A stretch of DNA of 64,000 nt from Pseudomonas svalbardensis (GTDB lineage Bacteria; Pseudomonadota; Gammaproteobacteria; Pseudomonadales; Pseudomonadaceae): positions 5,095,501-5,159,500 of the forward strand of contig NZ_CP125619.1 in the NCBI RefSeq assembly GCF_030053115.1, read 5' to 3'. The notes beneath the pieces were generated by a model, which saw only the letters and a list, made by a program, of their open reading frames with translations, had not been told where the DNA came from and did no database searches. Position numbers and translations under genes: made by a program. Of this stretch, positions 11,870-21,043 are shown piece after piece; positions within the stretch are counted from its first letter, which is position 1, and every line of letters begins with the position of its first letter.

Positions 11870-14182
11870 TTATGCCAATTGGCTTCTCAACTGCCGCGCC
11901 GCCGCCACCATGTTGACCAACGCCGCCTCAGTCTCAGGCCACGCCCGAGTCTTCAACCCGCAATCCGGATTGACCCACAACCGCTCGGCTGGAATGCGCT
12001 TCACGGCTTTGCTCATCAACTTGACCATTTCGGCCGTGTCCGGCACCCGTGGCGAGTGGATGTCGTAGACGCCCGGGCCGATGTCGTTCGGATAGTCGAA
12101 CGCTTCGAAAGCCTCCAGCAATTCCATGTCCGAACGCGAGGTTTCGATGGTGATCACATCGGCGTCCATCGCCGCGATGGACTCGATCACATCGTTGAAT
12201 TCGCTGTAGCACATGTGGGTGTGGATCTGGGTTTCGTCACGTACACCGGAGGCGCTCAAACGGAAAGCTTCTACCGCCCAATCCAGATATTCCTGCCATT
12301 GCGCCCGACGCAGCGGCAAGCCTTCACGGAAGGCGGCTTCGTCGATCTGCACGATCTTGATGCCGGCGCTTTCCAGGTCCACCACTTCGTCACGCAAAGC
12401 CAGGGCGAGTTGCTGCGCCTGAATTTTGCGCGAGACGTCTTCACGCGGGAACGACCACATCAGCATGGTCACGGGGCCGGTGAGCATGCCTTTCATGACC
12501 TTGTCGGTCAGGCTCTGGGCATAGGTGATCCAGTCGACGGTCATGGCGTTCGGACGGCTCAGGTCGCCATAGATGATCGCCGGTTTCACGCAGCGCGAAC
12601 CGTAGCTCTGCACCCAACCAAACCGGGTGAACAGATAGCCGTCCAGCTGCTCGGCGAAGTACTCGACCATGTCGTTGCGTTCGGCTTCACCGTGTACCAG
12701 CACGTCCAGCCCCAGGCGTTCCTGGACTTGCACGGCGTGGCGGATTTCGCTGTGCATGGCGTCGGTGTAGTCGTTGGCCGACAGTTTGCCTTGCTTGAAC
12801 GCCTGGCGTGCCAGACGGATCGAACCGGTCTGCGGGAACGAACCGATGGTGGTGGTCGGGAATGCCGGCAGTTTCAACTGCGCACGCTGCTGCTCGATGC
12901 GTTTGGTGAACGGCGAGTGGCGTTGGCTGTCCTTGTCGCTGATGGCGTTTATCCGTGCCTGCACCTCGGCTTTATGGATACGCGGTGACTCGGCACGGCT
13001 GGCTTGAATCGCACGGCTCTCAGCGAGGGCGGCTTGCACCTTGGTAGATTGCGGGTCGTTCAGAGCATCGCGCAGCACGGCGATTTCGCCGCACTTCTGC
13101 ACGGCAAACGCCAGCCAGCTTTTCAGTTCCGGATCGAGTTTGTCTTCGCGATCCAGATCCACCGGGCTGTGCAGCAGCGAGCAGGAACTGCTGACCCACA
13201 GGTTGTCGCCAAAGCGTTCCTGGGCCGGCTGCAGTTGAGCGAGCACTTGCTCCAGTTCGCAGCGCCAGACGTTGCGACCGTTCACCAGGCCCACCGAGAG
13301 AATCTTGTAGGTCGGCAGACGGTCCAGCACTTGGCCGAGCTGATCCGGGGCGCGCACGGCGTCGATGTGCAAGCCTTGCACCGGCAGGCTGACCGCCAGG
13401 CCGAGGTTGTCTTCCAGTCCACTGAAGTAGGTCGCCACCAGTTTTTTCAGCGGCGAGTATTGAAGGATGTGATAGGCGCGTTCGAGAGCGTTTTTCCAGG
13501 CCTGTGGCAGGTCAAGGGTCAGGATCGGCTCGTCGATCTGCACCCACTCAACGCCTTGAGCGGCGAGGCGACCGAGGATTTCGCCGTAGATCGGCAGCAG
13601 GCGTTCCAGCAGGTCGAGTTTGTCGAAGTCGTTGCCTTTGGCTTTGCCCAGCCACAGGTAAGTCAGTGGGCCGATGATCACCGGTTTGACGTTGTGGCCG
13701 AGGGCCTTCGCCTCGTCGACTTCGTCGAACAACTGTTCCCAGCTCAGCTTGAACTGCTGGTCAGCGGTGAACTCCGGGACAAGGTAGTGGTAGTTGGTGT
13801 CGAACCACTTGGTCAGTTCCAGGGCGTATTGCGCTTTGCTGTGTTCGCCGCCGCAGCAGGCAGTCGTGGCGCCACGGGCCATGGCGAACAGGGTGTCGAG
13901 GGTCGGCAGGCCGCGCGAGTCCTTGGCACTGTCGAAACGCTCGGGGATCACACCGAAGGTCAAGGAATGGGTCAAGACCTGGTCGTACCAGGCGAAATCG
14001 CCCACGGGCAGCAGGTCGATGCCGGCGTCTTTCTGCAATTGCCAGTGGGTGGCGCGCAATTGGCGGCCGACGCTTTTCAGCGCGTCCTGATCCAGATCGC
14101 CCTTCCAGTAGGATTCGAGGGCTTTTTTCAGTTCGCGGTCCGCGCCGATGCGTGGGAAACCAAGTGTATGGGCCAGAGCCAT
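11870..14182 (-). CDS. metE: Cobalamin-independent methionine synthase MetE
   Basis: This 770-residue enzyme transfers the methyl group of 5-methyltetrahydropteroyltriglutamate to homocysteine, the last step of methionine synthesis. The N-terminal [13 protein letters not shown] and the C-terminal zinc-site elements ([10 protein letters not shown] with His and Cys, and NPDCGLKTR with Cys) are all present, and the length matches the family. The ATG at 14182 has AGGGAGA about ten bases upstream, so the 28 additional residues of the longer frame are rejected. It is transcribed divergently from metR, the classical arrangement in which MetR activates metE in response to homocysteine. Confidence 0.97.
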   Translation of the reverse strand: MALAHTLGFPRIGADRELKKALESYWKGDLDQDALKSVGRQLRATHWQLQKDAGIDLLPVGDFAWYDQVLTHSLTFGVIPERFDSAKDSRGLPTLDTLFAMARGATTACCGGEHSKAQYALELTKWFDTNYHYLVPEFTADQQFKLSWEQLFDEVDEAKALGHNVKPVIIGPLTYLWLGKAKGNDFDKLDLLERLLPIYGEILGRLAAQGVEWVQIDEPILTLDLPQAWKNALERAYHILQYSPLKKLVATYFSGLEDNLGLAVSLPVQGLHIDAVRAPDQLGQVLDRLPTYKILSVGLVNGRNVWRCELEQVLAQLQPAQERFGDNLWVSSSCSLLHSPVDLDREDKLDPELKSWLAFAVQKCGEIAVLRDALNDPQSTKVQAALAESRAIQASRAESPRIHKAEVQARINAISDKDSQRHSPFTKRIEQQRAQLKLPAFPTTTIGSFPQTGSIRLARQAFKQGKLSANDYTDAMHSEIRHAVQVQERLGLDVLVHGEAERNDMVEYFAEQLDGYLFTRFGWVQSYGSRCVKPAIIYGDLSRPNAMTVDWITYAQSLTDKVMKGMLTGPVTMLMWSFPREDVSRKIQAQQLALALRDEVVDLESAGIKIVQIDEAAFREGLPLRRAQWQEYLDWAVEAFRLSASGVRDETQIHTHMCYSEFNDVIESIAAMDADVITIETSRSDMELLEAFEAFDYPNDIGPGVYDIHSPRVPDTAEMVKLMSKAVKRIPAERLWVNPDCGLKTRAWPETEAALVNMVAAARQLRSQLA

Positions 14183-14234
14183 GGTGAATTTCTCCCTGTA
14201 AAAGATGGCGCTATTGTCGACAGCCAACCCAACA

Positions 14235-14247
14235 TGAGACAAACTCA
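14235..14247. promoter_or_regulatory. Candidate MetR binding site
   Basis: TGAGACAAACTCA is a 13-base inverted repeat (TGAG-N5-CTCA) in the 95-base metE/metR intergenic region. It has the length and symmetry of the enterobacterial MetR box TGAA-N5-TTCA with one change per arm. A second dyad, TGTTGATCACA, lies at about 14257-14267. Confidence 0.5.
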
Positions 14248-14277
14248 ACCTTTTCGTGTTGATCACAAGTTTTCCTC

Positions 14278-15207
14278 ATGGAGCCCCCAGTGCTTGAAAT
14301 CCGTCACCTGAAGACCCTGCACGCCTTGCGCGAAGCCGATAGCCTGGTGGATGCGGCCGACCGCTTGCACCTGACGCAGTCGGCCCTATCCCATCAGTTC
14401 AAGGAGCTTGAGGAACGGCTGGGGATGCCGCTGTTCGTGCGCAAGACCAAACCGGTGCGTTTCACCAGCGCCGGTTTGCGTCTGCTGCAACTGGCCGACG
14501 CGACCTTGCCATTACTGCGCGGTGCCGAGCGCGATATCGCGCGGCTGGCCGGTGGCACTGCCGGGCGTTTGCACATGGCGATCGAGTGTCACAGTTGCTT
14601 TCAGTGGCTGATGCCGACCATCGACCAGTTCCGCGATGCCTGGCCGGAAGTCGAACTGGACCTGGCCTCAGGGTTCTCCTTCGCCCCGCTGCCGGCGCTG
14701 GCCCGTGGCGATCTGGATTTGGTGGTGACCTCCGACCCGCTGGAACTGGCCGGAATCACTTACGTGCCGTTGTTCACCTATGAAGCGATGCTCGCGGTCG
14801 CCAACCAGCACCGTTTGGCGAGCAAGGCCTACATCGTCCCGGAAGATTTGCTCACCGAAACGCTGATCACCTACCCGGTGGAGCGTGATCGACTGGACAT
14901 CTTCACCCGTTTCCTGGAACCGGCCGATATCGAACCGGCTCAGGTCCGCACGTCGGAACTGACAGTGATGATGATGCAATTGGTGGCCAGCGGTCGCGGC
15001 GTGTGCGGCATGCCCCATTGGGCGCTGCATGAATACAGCTCACGGGGTTATGTGAAGGCCAAGCGGCTGGGCGAGAAAGGTTTGTTTGCGACGCTGTACG
15101 CCGGGATTCGCGCCGACATGCTGGATGCGCCGTATATGCGCGACTTTTTGCTGACGGCCAAGGACACGTCGTTCTCGACACTCGACGGCGTCAGCGCCGT
15201 TCGCTGA
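14278..15207 (+). CDS. metR: LysR-family regulator MetR
   Basis: This is a 309-residue LysR regulator. The N-terminal winged helix-turn-helix has DAADRLHLTQSALSHQFKEL near residues 21-40. The C-terminal effector domain contains the MetR-like segments HMAIECHSCFQWLMPT and GRGVCGMPHWALHEY. It is expected to activate metE (and perhaps metH) with homocysteine as coinducer. The divergent position next to metE supports this strongly. The start used gives MEPPVLEIRHLKTL; a GTG at 14290 (VLEIRHL) would give the shorter form usual for the family and is a reasonable alternative. Confidence 0.93.
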   Translation: MEPPVLEIRHLKTLHALREADSLVDAADRLHLTQSALSHQFKELEERLGMPLFVRKTKPVRFTSAGLRLLQLADATLPLLRGAERDIARLAGGTAGRLHMAIECHSCFQWLMPTIDQFRDAWPEVELDLASGFSFAPLPALARGDLDLVVTSDPLELAGITYVPLFTYEAMLAVANQHRLASKAYIVPEDLLTETLITYPVERDRLDIFTRFLEPADIEPAQVRTSELTVMMMQLVASGRGVCGMPHWALHEYSSRGYVKAKRLGEKGLFATLYAGIRADMLDAPYMRDFLLTAKDTSFSTLDGVSAVR

Positions 15208-15220
15208 CACACCACATACC

Positions 15221-15314
15221 CCTGTGGGAGCGAGCCTGCTCGCGATGGCGGAGTGTCAGTCAGCATTGATGTAGCAGACAGATCGCATTCGCGAGCAGGC
15301 TCGCTCCCACAGGG
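15221..15314. repeat. REP doublet (inverted pair)
   Basis: CCTGTGGGAGCGAGCCTGCTCG and its inverted copy CGAGCAGGCTCGCTCCCACAGG are separated by about 50 bases. The pair lies between the convergent metR and GNAT genes. Confidence 0.9.
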
Positions 15315-15327
15315 ATTTCGGTGATCT

Positions 15328-15831
15328 TTAGAGCTCGCGCCACATGTGGATTTTGTCGAAGTAGTCTTCGCCCACCCGCACCGCCAGCGGTTCAAGACCA
15401 AACTGGATGAAGCCGCAACGCTGGTACAGGTTGAACGCGGCGTCATTGCCGGCGGTAACGGTCAGCTGGATCAACCTCAGACCTTTATGGTCCTGCGCTT
15501 CAGCCAGGGCGGCCTGCACCAGGTGATAACCGAACCCGCGTTGCCGGACCTTGCCCGACACGTACATGCCAAACAATGTCGCCTTGTGCCGGGCCTTTTC
15601 CCGAGGCTCGAAAGCCAAGCCGACGATGCCCGCCAACTCACCGTCTTCGAACGCGCCGAACACCACGTCCAGCTTGCTGGCCAGACGTGATTCCCACCAA
15701 CTCAGCGGCATCACGGCGCGTTCGCGCACGCTGGAGGTAAACGCCTGGGGATGCAGGTCATAGGCTTCGAGCATCAGCGCCCGATAGTCCAGGGCATGAC
15801 TGGCATCAAGCCGTTCAATCCACATGTTCAA
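15328..15831 (-). CDS. GNAT family N-acetyltransferase
   Basis: This 167-residue protein has a complete GNAT fold. A beta-strand LAGIVGLAF precedes the acetyl-CoA pyrophosphate loop VRQRGFGYHLVQAAL (near 95-109), then LIQLTVTAGNDAAFNLYQRCGF, the typical motif-B segment. It should transfer an acetyl group to an amine of an unknown acceptor. The stop-start overlap (four bases) with the LysE-type exporter upstream suggests cotranscription and possibly a shared role, for example acetylating and exporting an amino compound. That link is inference. Confidence 0.9.
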   Translation of the reverse strand: MNMWIERLDASHALDYRALMLEAYDLHPQAFTSSVRERAVMPLSWWESRLASKLDVVFGAFEDGELAGIVGLAFEPREKARHKATLFGMYVSGKVRQRGFGYHLVQAALAEAQDHKGLRLIQLTVTAGNDAAFNLYQRCGFIQFGLEPLAVRVGEDYFDKIHMWREL

Positions 15832-16466
15832 GCCATCCGTCGTTGTTCCAGCATCAGTCGCACCGCCAGCGCCGACAGCACGAACCCCATGAAATAGCGC
15901 TGCACCGCCAGCCAGGACGGGTTGTTGACGAACCAGGAGGCGATGCCCGCGGCGAACAGCGCGATCAGCAGATTGACGCTGAAACTGACGCTGATCTGAG
16001 TCAGACCCAGCGTGATGCTTTGAGTGAACACCGAGCCATGCTCAGGCGTAATGAACTGCGGAAACACCGACAGATAAAACACGGCGATCTTCGGGTTCAG
16101 GGCGCTGGTCAGAAAGCCCATTGTGATCAGTTTGCGCGACGAGTCCGGCGGCAACTGCTGCGCCTCGAACGGTGAACGCGCACCCGGTTTGACGGCTTGC
16201 CAGGCCAACCACATCAGGTACAGCGCGCCAGCCCACTTCAGCACTTCGTAGGCCATCGGCACCGCCAGAAACACCGCGGTCAAACCGGCAGCAGCCGCGA
16301 ACAGGTGCACGAAAAAACCCGCGACCACTCCGAGCAACGAGGTCACGCCAGCCTTGCGCCCCTGGCAGATCGAACGGGAGATCAGGTAAATCATGTTCGG
16401 CCCCGGCGTCAGCACCATCAGCAATGCGGCAGCGGCGAAAATCAGCAAGTCTTGAAGCGGGATCAT
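15828..16466 (-). CDS. LysE family amino acid exporter
   Basis: This is a 212-residue inner-membrane protein with about six helices and the LysE/RhtB signature near the N terminus (LLMVLTPGPNMIYLISRSI). Further family elements are GVVAGFFVHLFAAAAGL and FLTSALNPKIAVFYLSVFPQF. Members export amino acids or derivatives such as lysine, homoserine or threonine; the substrate here is unknown. It lies 24 bases downstream of the Nudix gene and overlaps the GNAT gene, forming a likely three-gene operon on the minus strand. Confidence 0.92.
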   Translation of the reverse strand: MIPLQDLLIFAAAALLMVLTPGPNMIYLISRSICQGRKAGVTSLLGVVAGFFVHLFAAAAGLTAVFLAVPMAYEVLKWAGALYLMWLAWQAVKPGARSPFEAQQLPPDSSRKLITMGFLTSALNPKIAVFYLSVFPQFITPEHGSVFTQSITLGLTQISVSFSVNLLIALFAAGIASWFVNNPSWLAVQRYFMGFVLSALAVRLMLEQRRMA

Positions 16467-16490
16467 GGGCAGTCCTTTGCCCGGGAATAA

Positions 16491-16925
16491 TCAGGCAGTT
16501 TCGGTTAACAAGGCACGATAAAACGGCAGGATCAGGTCCCGTGTCAATGGCGCCAGCGTGACATTGCCGTCGGTGGCCGAGTCGATCCAGCGCACCTCTT
16601 CGATCTCCGCCGCAGGCGAAACGTCTGAATCGATGGTCAGCTGAAAGAGTTCGGCCTGGACGGTAAAACCCGGCTCATTGGCGGCCGGTGCCGAGAATTG
16701 CCCGAGATAAGTGGCGTGTGCCGGATCGATGACCAGCCCCAATTCTTCTTCCAGTTCACGGGCCAGCGCGTGGACCGGTTGCTCATGGGCTTCGATCTTG
16801 CCCCCCGGCTGCATGAACGCTTCGGTGCCGCGCTTGCGAACCAACAGCGTGCGACCGTCCGGGCCGATCAACAGGGCGGCGGCGATGCGGATGAGACGGG
16901 GCGAAGCAGCGGATGAAAGGATCAT
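16491..16925 (-). CDS. Nudix hydrolase
   Basis: This 144-residue protein has an intact Nudix box: GGKIEAHEQPVHALARELEE followed by ELGL (near residues 41-64) fits GX5EX7REUXEEXGU. It should hydrolyse a nucleoside diphosphate linked to another moiety, using Mg2+. The general N-terminal strand IAAALLIGPDGRTLLVRKRG resembles MutT/DR1025-like housecleaning enzymes. Nothing in the sequence fixes the substrate. It is first in a probable operon with the LysE exporter and GNAT genes. Confidence 0.9.
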   Translation of the reverse strand: MILSSAASPRLIRIAAALLIGPDGRTLLVRKRGTEAFMQPGGKIEAHEQPVHALARELEEELGLVIDPAHATYLGQFSAPAANEPGFTVQAELFQLTIDSDVSPAAEIEEVRWIDSATDGNVTLAPLTRDLILPFYRALLTETA

Positions 16926-17011
16926 GGATCAGGATCGGCCTTGGAAAAAAGCGCAAGGATCACATGGCCGCTGCCGCTTCGTCACCCCGAAAACAGCATC
17001 TACCAAGCCCT

Positions 17012-17102
17012 CTGTGGGAGCGAGCCTGCTCGCGATGAAGACGACGCGGTTTTTCAGGAACACCGCATCATCGTTCATCGCGAGCAGGCTCGCTCCCACA
17101 TT
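17012..17102. repeat. REP doublet (inverted pair)
   Basis: CTGTGGGAGCGAGCCTGCTCGCGATGAAG pairs, after a spacer, with TTCATCGCGAGCAGGCTCGCTCCCACA. The extended arms match over about 27 bases. It sits just downstream of the response-regulator gene ending at 17118. Confidence 0.9.
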
Positions 17103-17117
17103 GGACTAGTACAGTTC

Positions 17118-18476
17118 CTAGACCCCACTGGCCTCGAGAATCGCAACTTCCTCCGGCACCTTCACGAAAATGCTGTATTTCGCGCCTTCCATGGCTTCGA
17201 AGGCGATCAACTTCTCCACCAGCGGCCCATTCAACACCTTGCCGGCATTGAGCAGCAGCATGCCGTTGTCGGCATTGAGGTTGCGCGCCAGGATCATGCC
17301 TGCCGCCACTTCCCGTGTGGTCAGCACCTTGACCGACGGATCGGCCAGCGAGATGTCGCTCAGGTACGCGGCACAGACCTGGATGAAATCTTCCACCAGT
17401 TCGGGATCGTAAAGCCGCCCGGCATAGCTGCGGATGTAGATCAGTGCTTCATCGCTGTTCATCTGCCGCTCGAGGATCAGCCCGCGCTGCAACTCGATGA
17501 AATCCACCGCCAGTTTCAGCAGGCGTGAACCGAACGGAATCGCCTCGCCCTTGAGCCGGTCGGGGAAGCCGCTGCCATCCCAGCGCTCCTGATGATGAAG
17601 AATCAGACGGGCGGCGTCCTTCATCGGGTCGAGCGTCATCAACAGCGATTCACTCTGCTTGGGATAACCGCGATAGCGCTCCCTATCGCTGTGGTGCAGC
17701 AAGTCCGCAGGCGCGGTCATCATGCTGTCGGTCCAGCTCAGCTTGCCAATGTTGTAGAGCGCCGCGGCCATGGTCAGGTCGCGACTGGTGCCCTCGTCCA
17801 GGCCATGAAGTTTGCAGTAGACCCGCACCAGTTCGATGATCTGGCGGTTGGTCTGTTTGGCCGGCGGCAGGCGCAGGTTAGCCAGCAGCGAGAACACCTC
17901 GGTGCCGGTGACATAGCTGTGCTTGAGCTCTTCGTAGGCCAGGTCGAGCATGTCGGCGGTCTGCTGGAGTTCGGCGGTGCGGGCGGCGACGTGTTTTTCC
18001 AGGGTGATGTTGAGCGACTTCAACTGGTCGTTCTGCAGCCGGGTCAACTGCTCCAGACGCTGGCGTTCGCGCTCGGAATATTGATGAGCCAAAGCCTGGC
18101 GCAAGGTCAGGAGCATTTCCTCGTCGTTCCAGGGTTTGCTGATGTAGCGGTGAATCTTCCCTTCGTTGATCGCTTTGATGATCGTCGGCATGTCCGCGTA
18201 GCCGGTGAGCAGAATCCGGGTGGTCGTCGGGTAAAGCTGATGGATGCGCGCCAGCAGCGTGGCGCCGTCCATGTTGGGCATGCGTGCGTCGGTCATCACC
18301 AGGTCAATGGAGTGTTGCTCCATGATCTCCAGCGCCTGGGCACCGCTGGTGGCCAGCAGCAACTCGTAGGGCTGGCCGCGTAACAGGCGACGCAGGCTGT
18401 TGAGGATTGACTCCTCGTCATCGACCAGCAGCACCTTGGGTTTATCGTTCAAAGTCGTGGGGAGTTGCTCTTCCAT
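17118..18476 (-). CDS. Response regulator with degenerate HD-GYP (YN-GFP) domain
   Basis: This is a 452-residue protein. The receiver spans residues 14-130 (VLLVDDEES; phospho-Asp 63 in MTDARMP; Lys in YISKPW), followed by a coiled coil and an HD-GYP-like domain near 190-370. The domain keeps HHQERWDGSGFP, but the metal-binding HD pair is replaced by YN (ALYNIGKL, 241-242) and GYP reads GFP. It resembles the P. aeruginosa PA2572 type, whose YN-GYP variant is known to lack c-di-GMP phosphodiesterase activity while still affecting virulence and motility. It is therefore probably a signalling adaptor rather than an enzyme. It is divergent from the c-di-GMP operon that starts near 18700. Confidence 0.9.
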   Translation of the reverse strand: MEEQLPTTLNDKPKVLLVDDEESILNSLRRLLRGQPYELLLATSGAQALEIMEQHSIDLVMTDARMPNMDGATLLARIHQLYPTTTRILLTGYADMPTIIKAINEGKIHRYISKPWNDEEMLLTLRQALAHQYSERERQRLEQLTRLQNDQLKSLNITLEKHVAARTAELQQTADMLDLAYEELKHSYVTGTEVFSLLANLRLPPAKQTNRQIIELVRVYCKLHGLDEGTSRDLTMAAALYNIGKLSWTDSMMTAPADLLHHSDRERYRGYPKQSESLLMTLDPMKDAARLILHHQERWDGSGFPDRLKGEAIPFGSRLLKLAVDFIELQRGLILERQMNSDEALIYIRSYAGRLYDPELVEDFIQVCAAYLSDISLADPSVKVLTTREVAAGMILARNLNADNGMLLLNAGKVLNGPLVEKLIAFEAMEGAKYSIFVKVPEEVAILEASGV

Positions 18477-18698
18477 GGCGTCACCTCAAGTGAAACGGGC
18501 ACATCGTTGTGGCAGGCCCCGAGGCAAACATCCCCTATTGCCGGAGCCTGACCTACAGGCTAGATGATTTTCAGCCCGCCAAAGGAAATGATTCAGCTCA
18601 TTGAGTTGCGCGAAGTGCTGGACTGACGACTATGCTCAGCTGACTCGGATCCATAATCTGTACGTTCGGCCAGGTGATCAGGGAAAGGAAGCCCCTCT

Positions 18699-18746
18699 AT
18701 GAGTACACCGCATCAAACCGCTGCCGGTACTGGCGTATGTCGATAA
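18699..18746 (+). CDS. Possible 15-codon leader peptide upstream of the GGDEF/EAL gene
   Basis: ATG at 18699 has a strong ribosome site (AAGGAA about seven bases upstream) and reads MSTPHQTAAGTGVCR, then TAA. The stop overlaps the most likely start of the next gene (ATG at 18737) by ten bases. The downstream start has no good ribosome site of its own. The arrangement fits translational coupling. Alternatives are that the downstream protein starts at a GTG (18674), or that this is a frameshifted original N terminus. Confidence 0.4.
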   Translation: MSTPHQTAAGTGVCR

Positions 18747-21043
18747 ATACGCTGCTGGTGCGGACCAACCGGCGAGTTCTTATCGTCGACGACACCGCCT
18801 CGATTCATGCGGACTTCGCCAAGATCCTCAGTCCGCCATCGATCGATGACGACAGCCTGATCAGCGCCGAAAATGCCCTGTTCGGCACCCCTGCGGCGCT
18901 ATCGCTGCAGAGCTTTGTGCTCGACTCGGCGTTTCAGGGGTTCGAAGCCCTGGATAAGGTCGAGACGGCGCTGGCCAACGACATGCCCTATGCGATGGCC
19001 TTCATCGACATGCGCATGCCGCCGGGCTGGGACGGGCTGGAAACCATCGAACGGCTGTGGCAGGTCGATCCCAAGCTGCAAGTGGCGCTCTGCACCGCTT
19101 ATTCCGACTATTCCTGGGAAGACATCGACGAGCGCCTGGAACTGGGCGATCGCCTGCTGATTCTCAAAAAGCCCTTCGATGCCATCGAAATCCGCCAGAT
19201 GGCCAGCGCATTGACGGCCAAGTGGCAAATGACCGAAGACGCAGAGCTGAAGATGTCGCTGCTCGAACAGGCGGTAGAAGAACGCACCCGAGAGCTGTCC
19301 GACGCCAACATCATCGTGCAGAACAGCCCCACCATTCTGTATCGGTTGCGCGGCGAGCCGTCGTTTCCGTTGATGTATATCTCGCACAACATCACCAAAT
19401 ACGGTCATGTCGCGGCGAAACTGGTCGCCTCGGCCAACTGGGCCCAGGAACTGATCCATCCCGATGATCAATCGAAGGTCGACACCGCCATGGCCCGGGT
19501 GCTGGACCGTCATGCGGCGGGCGCTTCCATCGAGTTTCGGATGCGCACTGGCGAAGGAGCCTGGCGTTGGGTCGAAAACCGCTACATCCCGGTGCGCGAC
19601 GATGAAGGCCGTTTGCTGGAAGTCGAAGGCATCATCATCGACATCACTGAACGCAAACTGGCCGAAGAGAAAATCGCCCTGCTGGCCCGCACTGACGGGC
19701 TGACCGGGCTGGCCAACCGTGCGACGCTGATCGAGCGGTTGCACCAGGCATTCGCCTCTGCGCGTCGGGGGGCGGCACCGTTCGCCATGTTTTACCTGGA
19801 CCTGGATCACTTCAAACGCATCAACGACACCCTCGGCCATCCGGTGGGCGACCTGTTGCTGCAAGAGGTTGCACGCCGGATCAAAGCCTGCGTGCGCGAA
19901 AACGATGTGGTTGCCCGCCTCGGCGGTGACGAGTTCGCGATCTTGCAACTGGACGTCGGTGACCCGACCCAATCCGCAGCCCTGGCCGCCAAGATCCGCG
20001 ATACGTTGGTACTGCCCTATTCCCTGGACGGCAATGATGTGCGGGTCTCGGTGAGTATTGGCATCAGCAGCTGCACCCCGGAAAGCACCAGCGCCGACGG
20101 CCTGCTGACTCAGGCCGACATGGCGCTGTATCGCTCCAAGGAAAAGGGTCGCAACCAGTACCACTTCCATTCCGAGGAGATCAATCAGGAGGTGGTCGAA
20201 CGCATGACCATCGCCAGCGACTTGAGAGCGGCCATCGAACACCAAGAACTCGAACTGCATTACTGGCCGGAAGTGGACCTGAGCAGCGGCAAAATCCTCG
20301 GCATGGAAGCGCAGGTCCGCTGGAACCACCCTGAACGCGGTTTACTGGAAGCCCCGGCGTTCCTGCCTGCGGCGGAAAAGACCGGCACCATCGTCGCGCT
20401 CGGTCACTGGGTGCTGGATCGCGCCTGCCAGCAAATGCGTCAATGGCGCGATGAAGGCATGGCGCCGCCGGTGATTGCGATCAAGCTGTCCCTGGCCCAA
20501 CTCAAGAGTGGTCCCGAACTGATCTATGACGTGCTGCGCACCACCGCGCGCTGGGAACTCTGCCCCTGGGACCTGCGCTTCGACGTCACCGAAGCGACGC
20601 TGGCCCAGACCAAATGGACCCACAACGATGTGCTGCCGCGCCTGCGTGAGCTGGGGGTGAAGATCGCCATCGACGACTTCGGCACCGAGTACTCCTCGTT
20701 CGACTACCTCAAGACCTACCAGGTCAATCACCTGAAACTCGCTCAGGCCTTCATCGACACCGCCGCCCGCGATCCGGCCAGCGCAAACACCCTGCGCGCC
20801 ATCATCAACTTCGCCCGTGAAGTCGGGATCGGCATCATTGCCGAGGGCGTCGAAACCCAGGAGCAGCGCAGCTCGCTGATGGCCACCGGTTCACCGATGA
20901 ACGCCCAGGGTTACTTCTTCAGCAAAGCGGTCAGCAGCCAGCAGGCCGCCGAGCTGCTGAAGGCCGGCAGCATCGTGCCCCCGAACCATGACATCGGGCC
21001 GATTCTGGACAACCCGCCACGCTCCACGGAGGACAAAGGATGA
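18737..21043 (+). CDS. Response regulator with PAS, GGDEF and degenerate EAL domains
   Basis: This is a 768-residue protein. An N-terminal receiver (VLIVDDTASIHADF; phospho-Asp 91 in FIDMRMP) has roughly 25 additional residues between helix 1 and the FEALDKV segment. A PAS/PAC domain follows near 200-310. The diguanylate cyclase domain has a canonical GGDEF (396-400). The EAL domain is damaged: EAL reads EAQ (524-526), and the later KID/VNLS elements read KLAQ and IKLS, so phosphodiesterase activity is unlikely. The net role is therefore probably c-di-GMP synthesis controlled by phosphorylation and the PAS ligand. The start is set by homology to the paralogue at 21040 (VRTNRR); a GTG at 18674 would add 21 residues. 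The stop overlaps the next gene by four bases. Confidence 0.88.
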   Translation: MSINTLLVRTNRRVLIVDDTASIHADFAKILSPPSIDDDSLISAENALFGTPAALSLQSFVLDSAFQGFEALDKVETALANDMPYAMAFIDMRMPPGWDGLETIERLWQVDPKLQVALCTAYSDYSWEDIDERLELGDRLLILKKPFDAIEIRQMASALTAKWQMTEDAELKMSLLEQAVEERTRELSDANIIVQNSPTILYRLRGEPSFPLMYISHNITKYGHVAAKLVASANWAQELIHPDDQSKVDTAMARVLDRHAAGASIEFRMRTGEGAWRWVENRYIPVRDDEGRLLEVEGIIIDITERKLAEEKIALLARTDGLTGLANRATLIERLHQAFASARRGAAPFAMFYLDLDHFKRINDTLGHPVGDLLLQEVARRIKACVRENDVVARLGGDEFAILQLDVGDPTQSAALAAKIRDTLVLPYSLDGNDVRVSVSIGISSCTPESTSADGLLTQADMALYRSKEKGRNQYHFHSEEINQEVVERMTIASDLRAAIEHQELELHYWPEVDLSSGKILGMEAQVRWNHPERGLLEAPAFLPAAEKTGTIVALGHWVLDRACQQMRQWRDEGMAPPVIAIKLSLAQLKSGPELIYDVLRTTARWELCPWDLRFDVTEATLAQTKWTHNDVLPRLRELGVKIAIDDFGTEYSSFDYLKTYQVNHLKLAQAFIDTAARDPASANTLRAIINFAREVGIGIIAEGVETQEQRSSLMATGSPMNAQGYFFSKAVSSQQAAELLKAGSIVPPNHDIGPILDNPPRSTEDKG

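Noticed and set aside
13004..14311. A 435-codon plus-strand frame opposite metE
   Set aside because: MetE is complete on the minus strand. The frame also runs into metR, so it cannot be a real gene in this arrangement.
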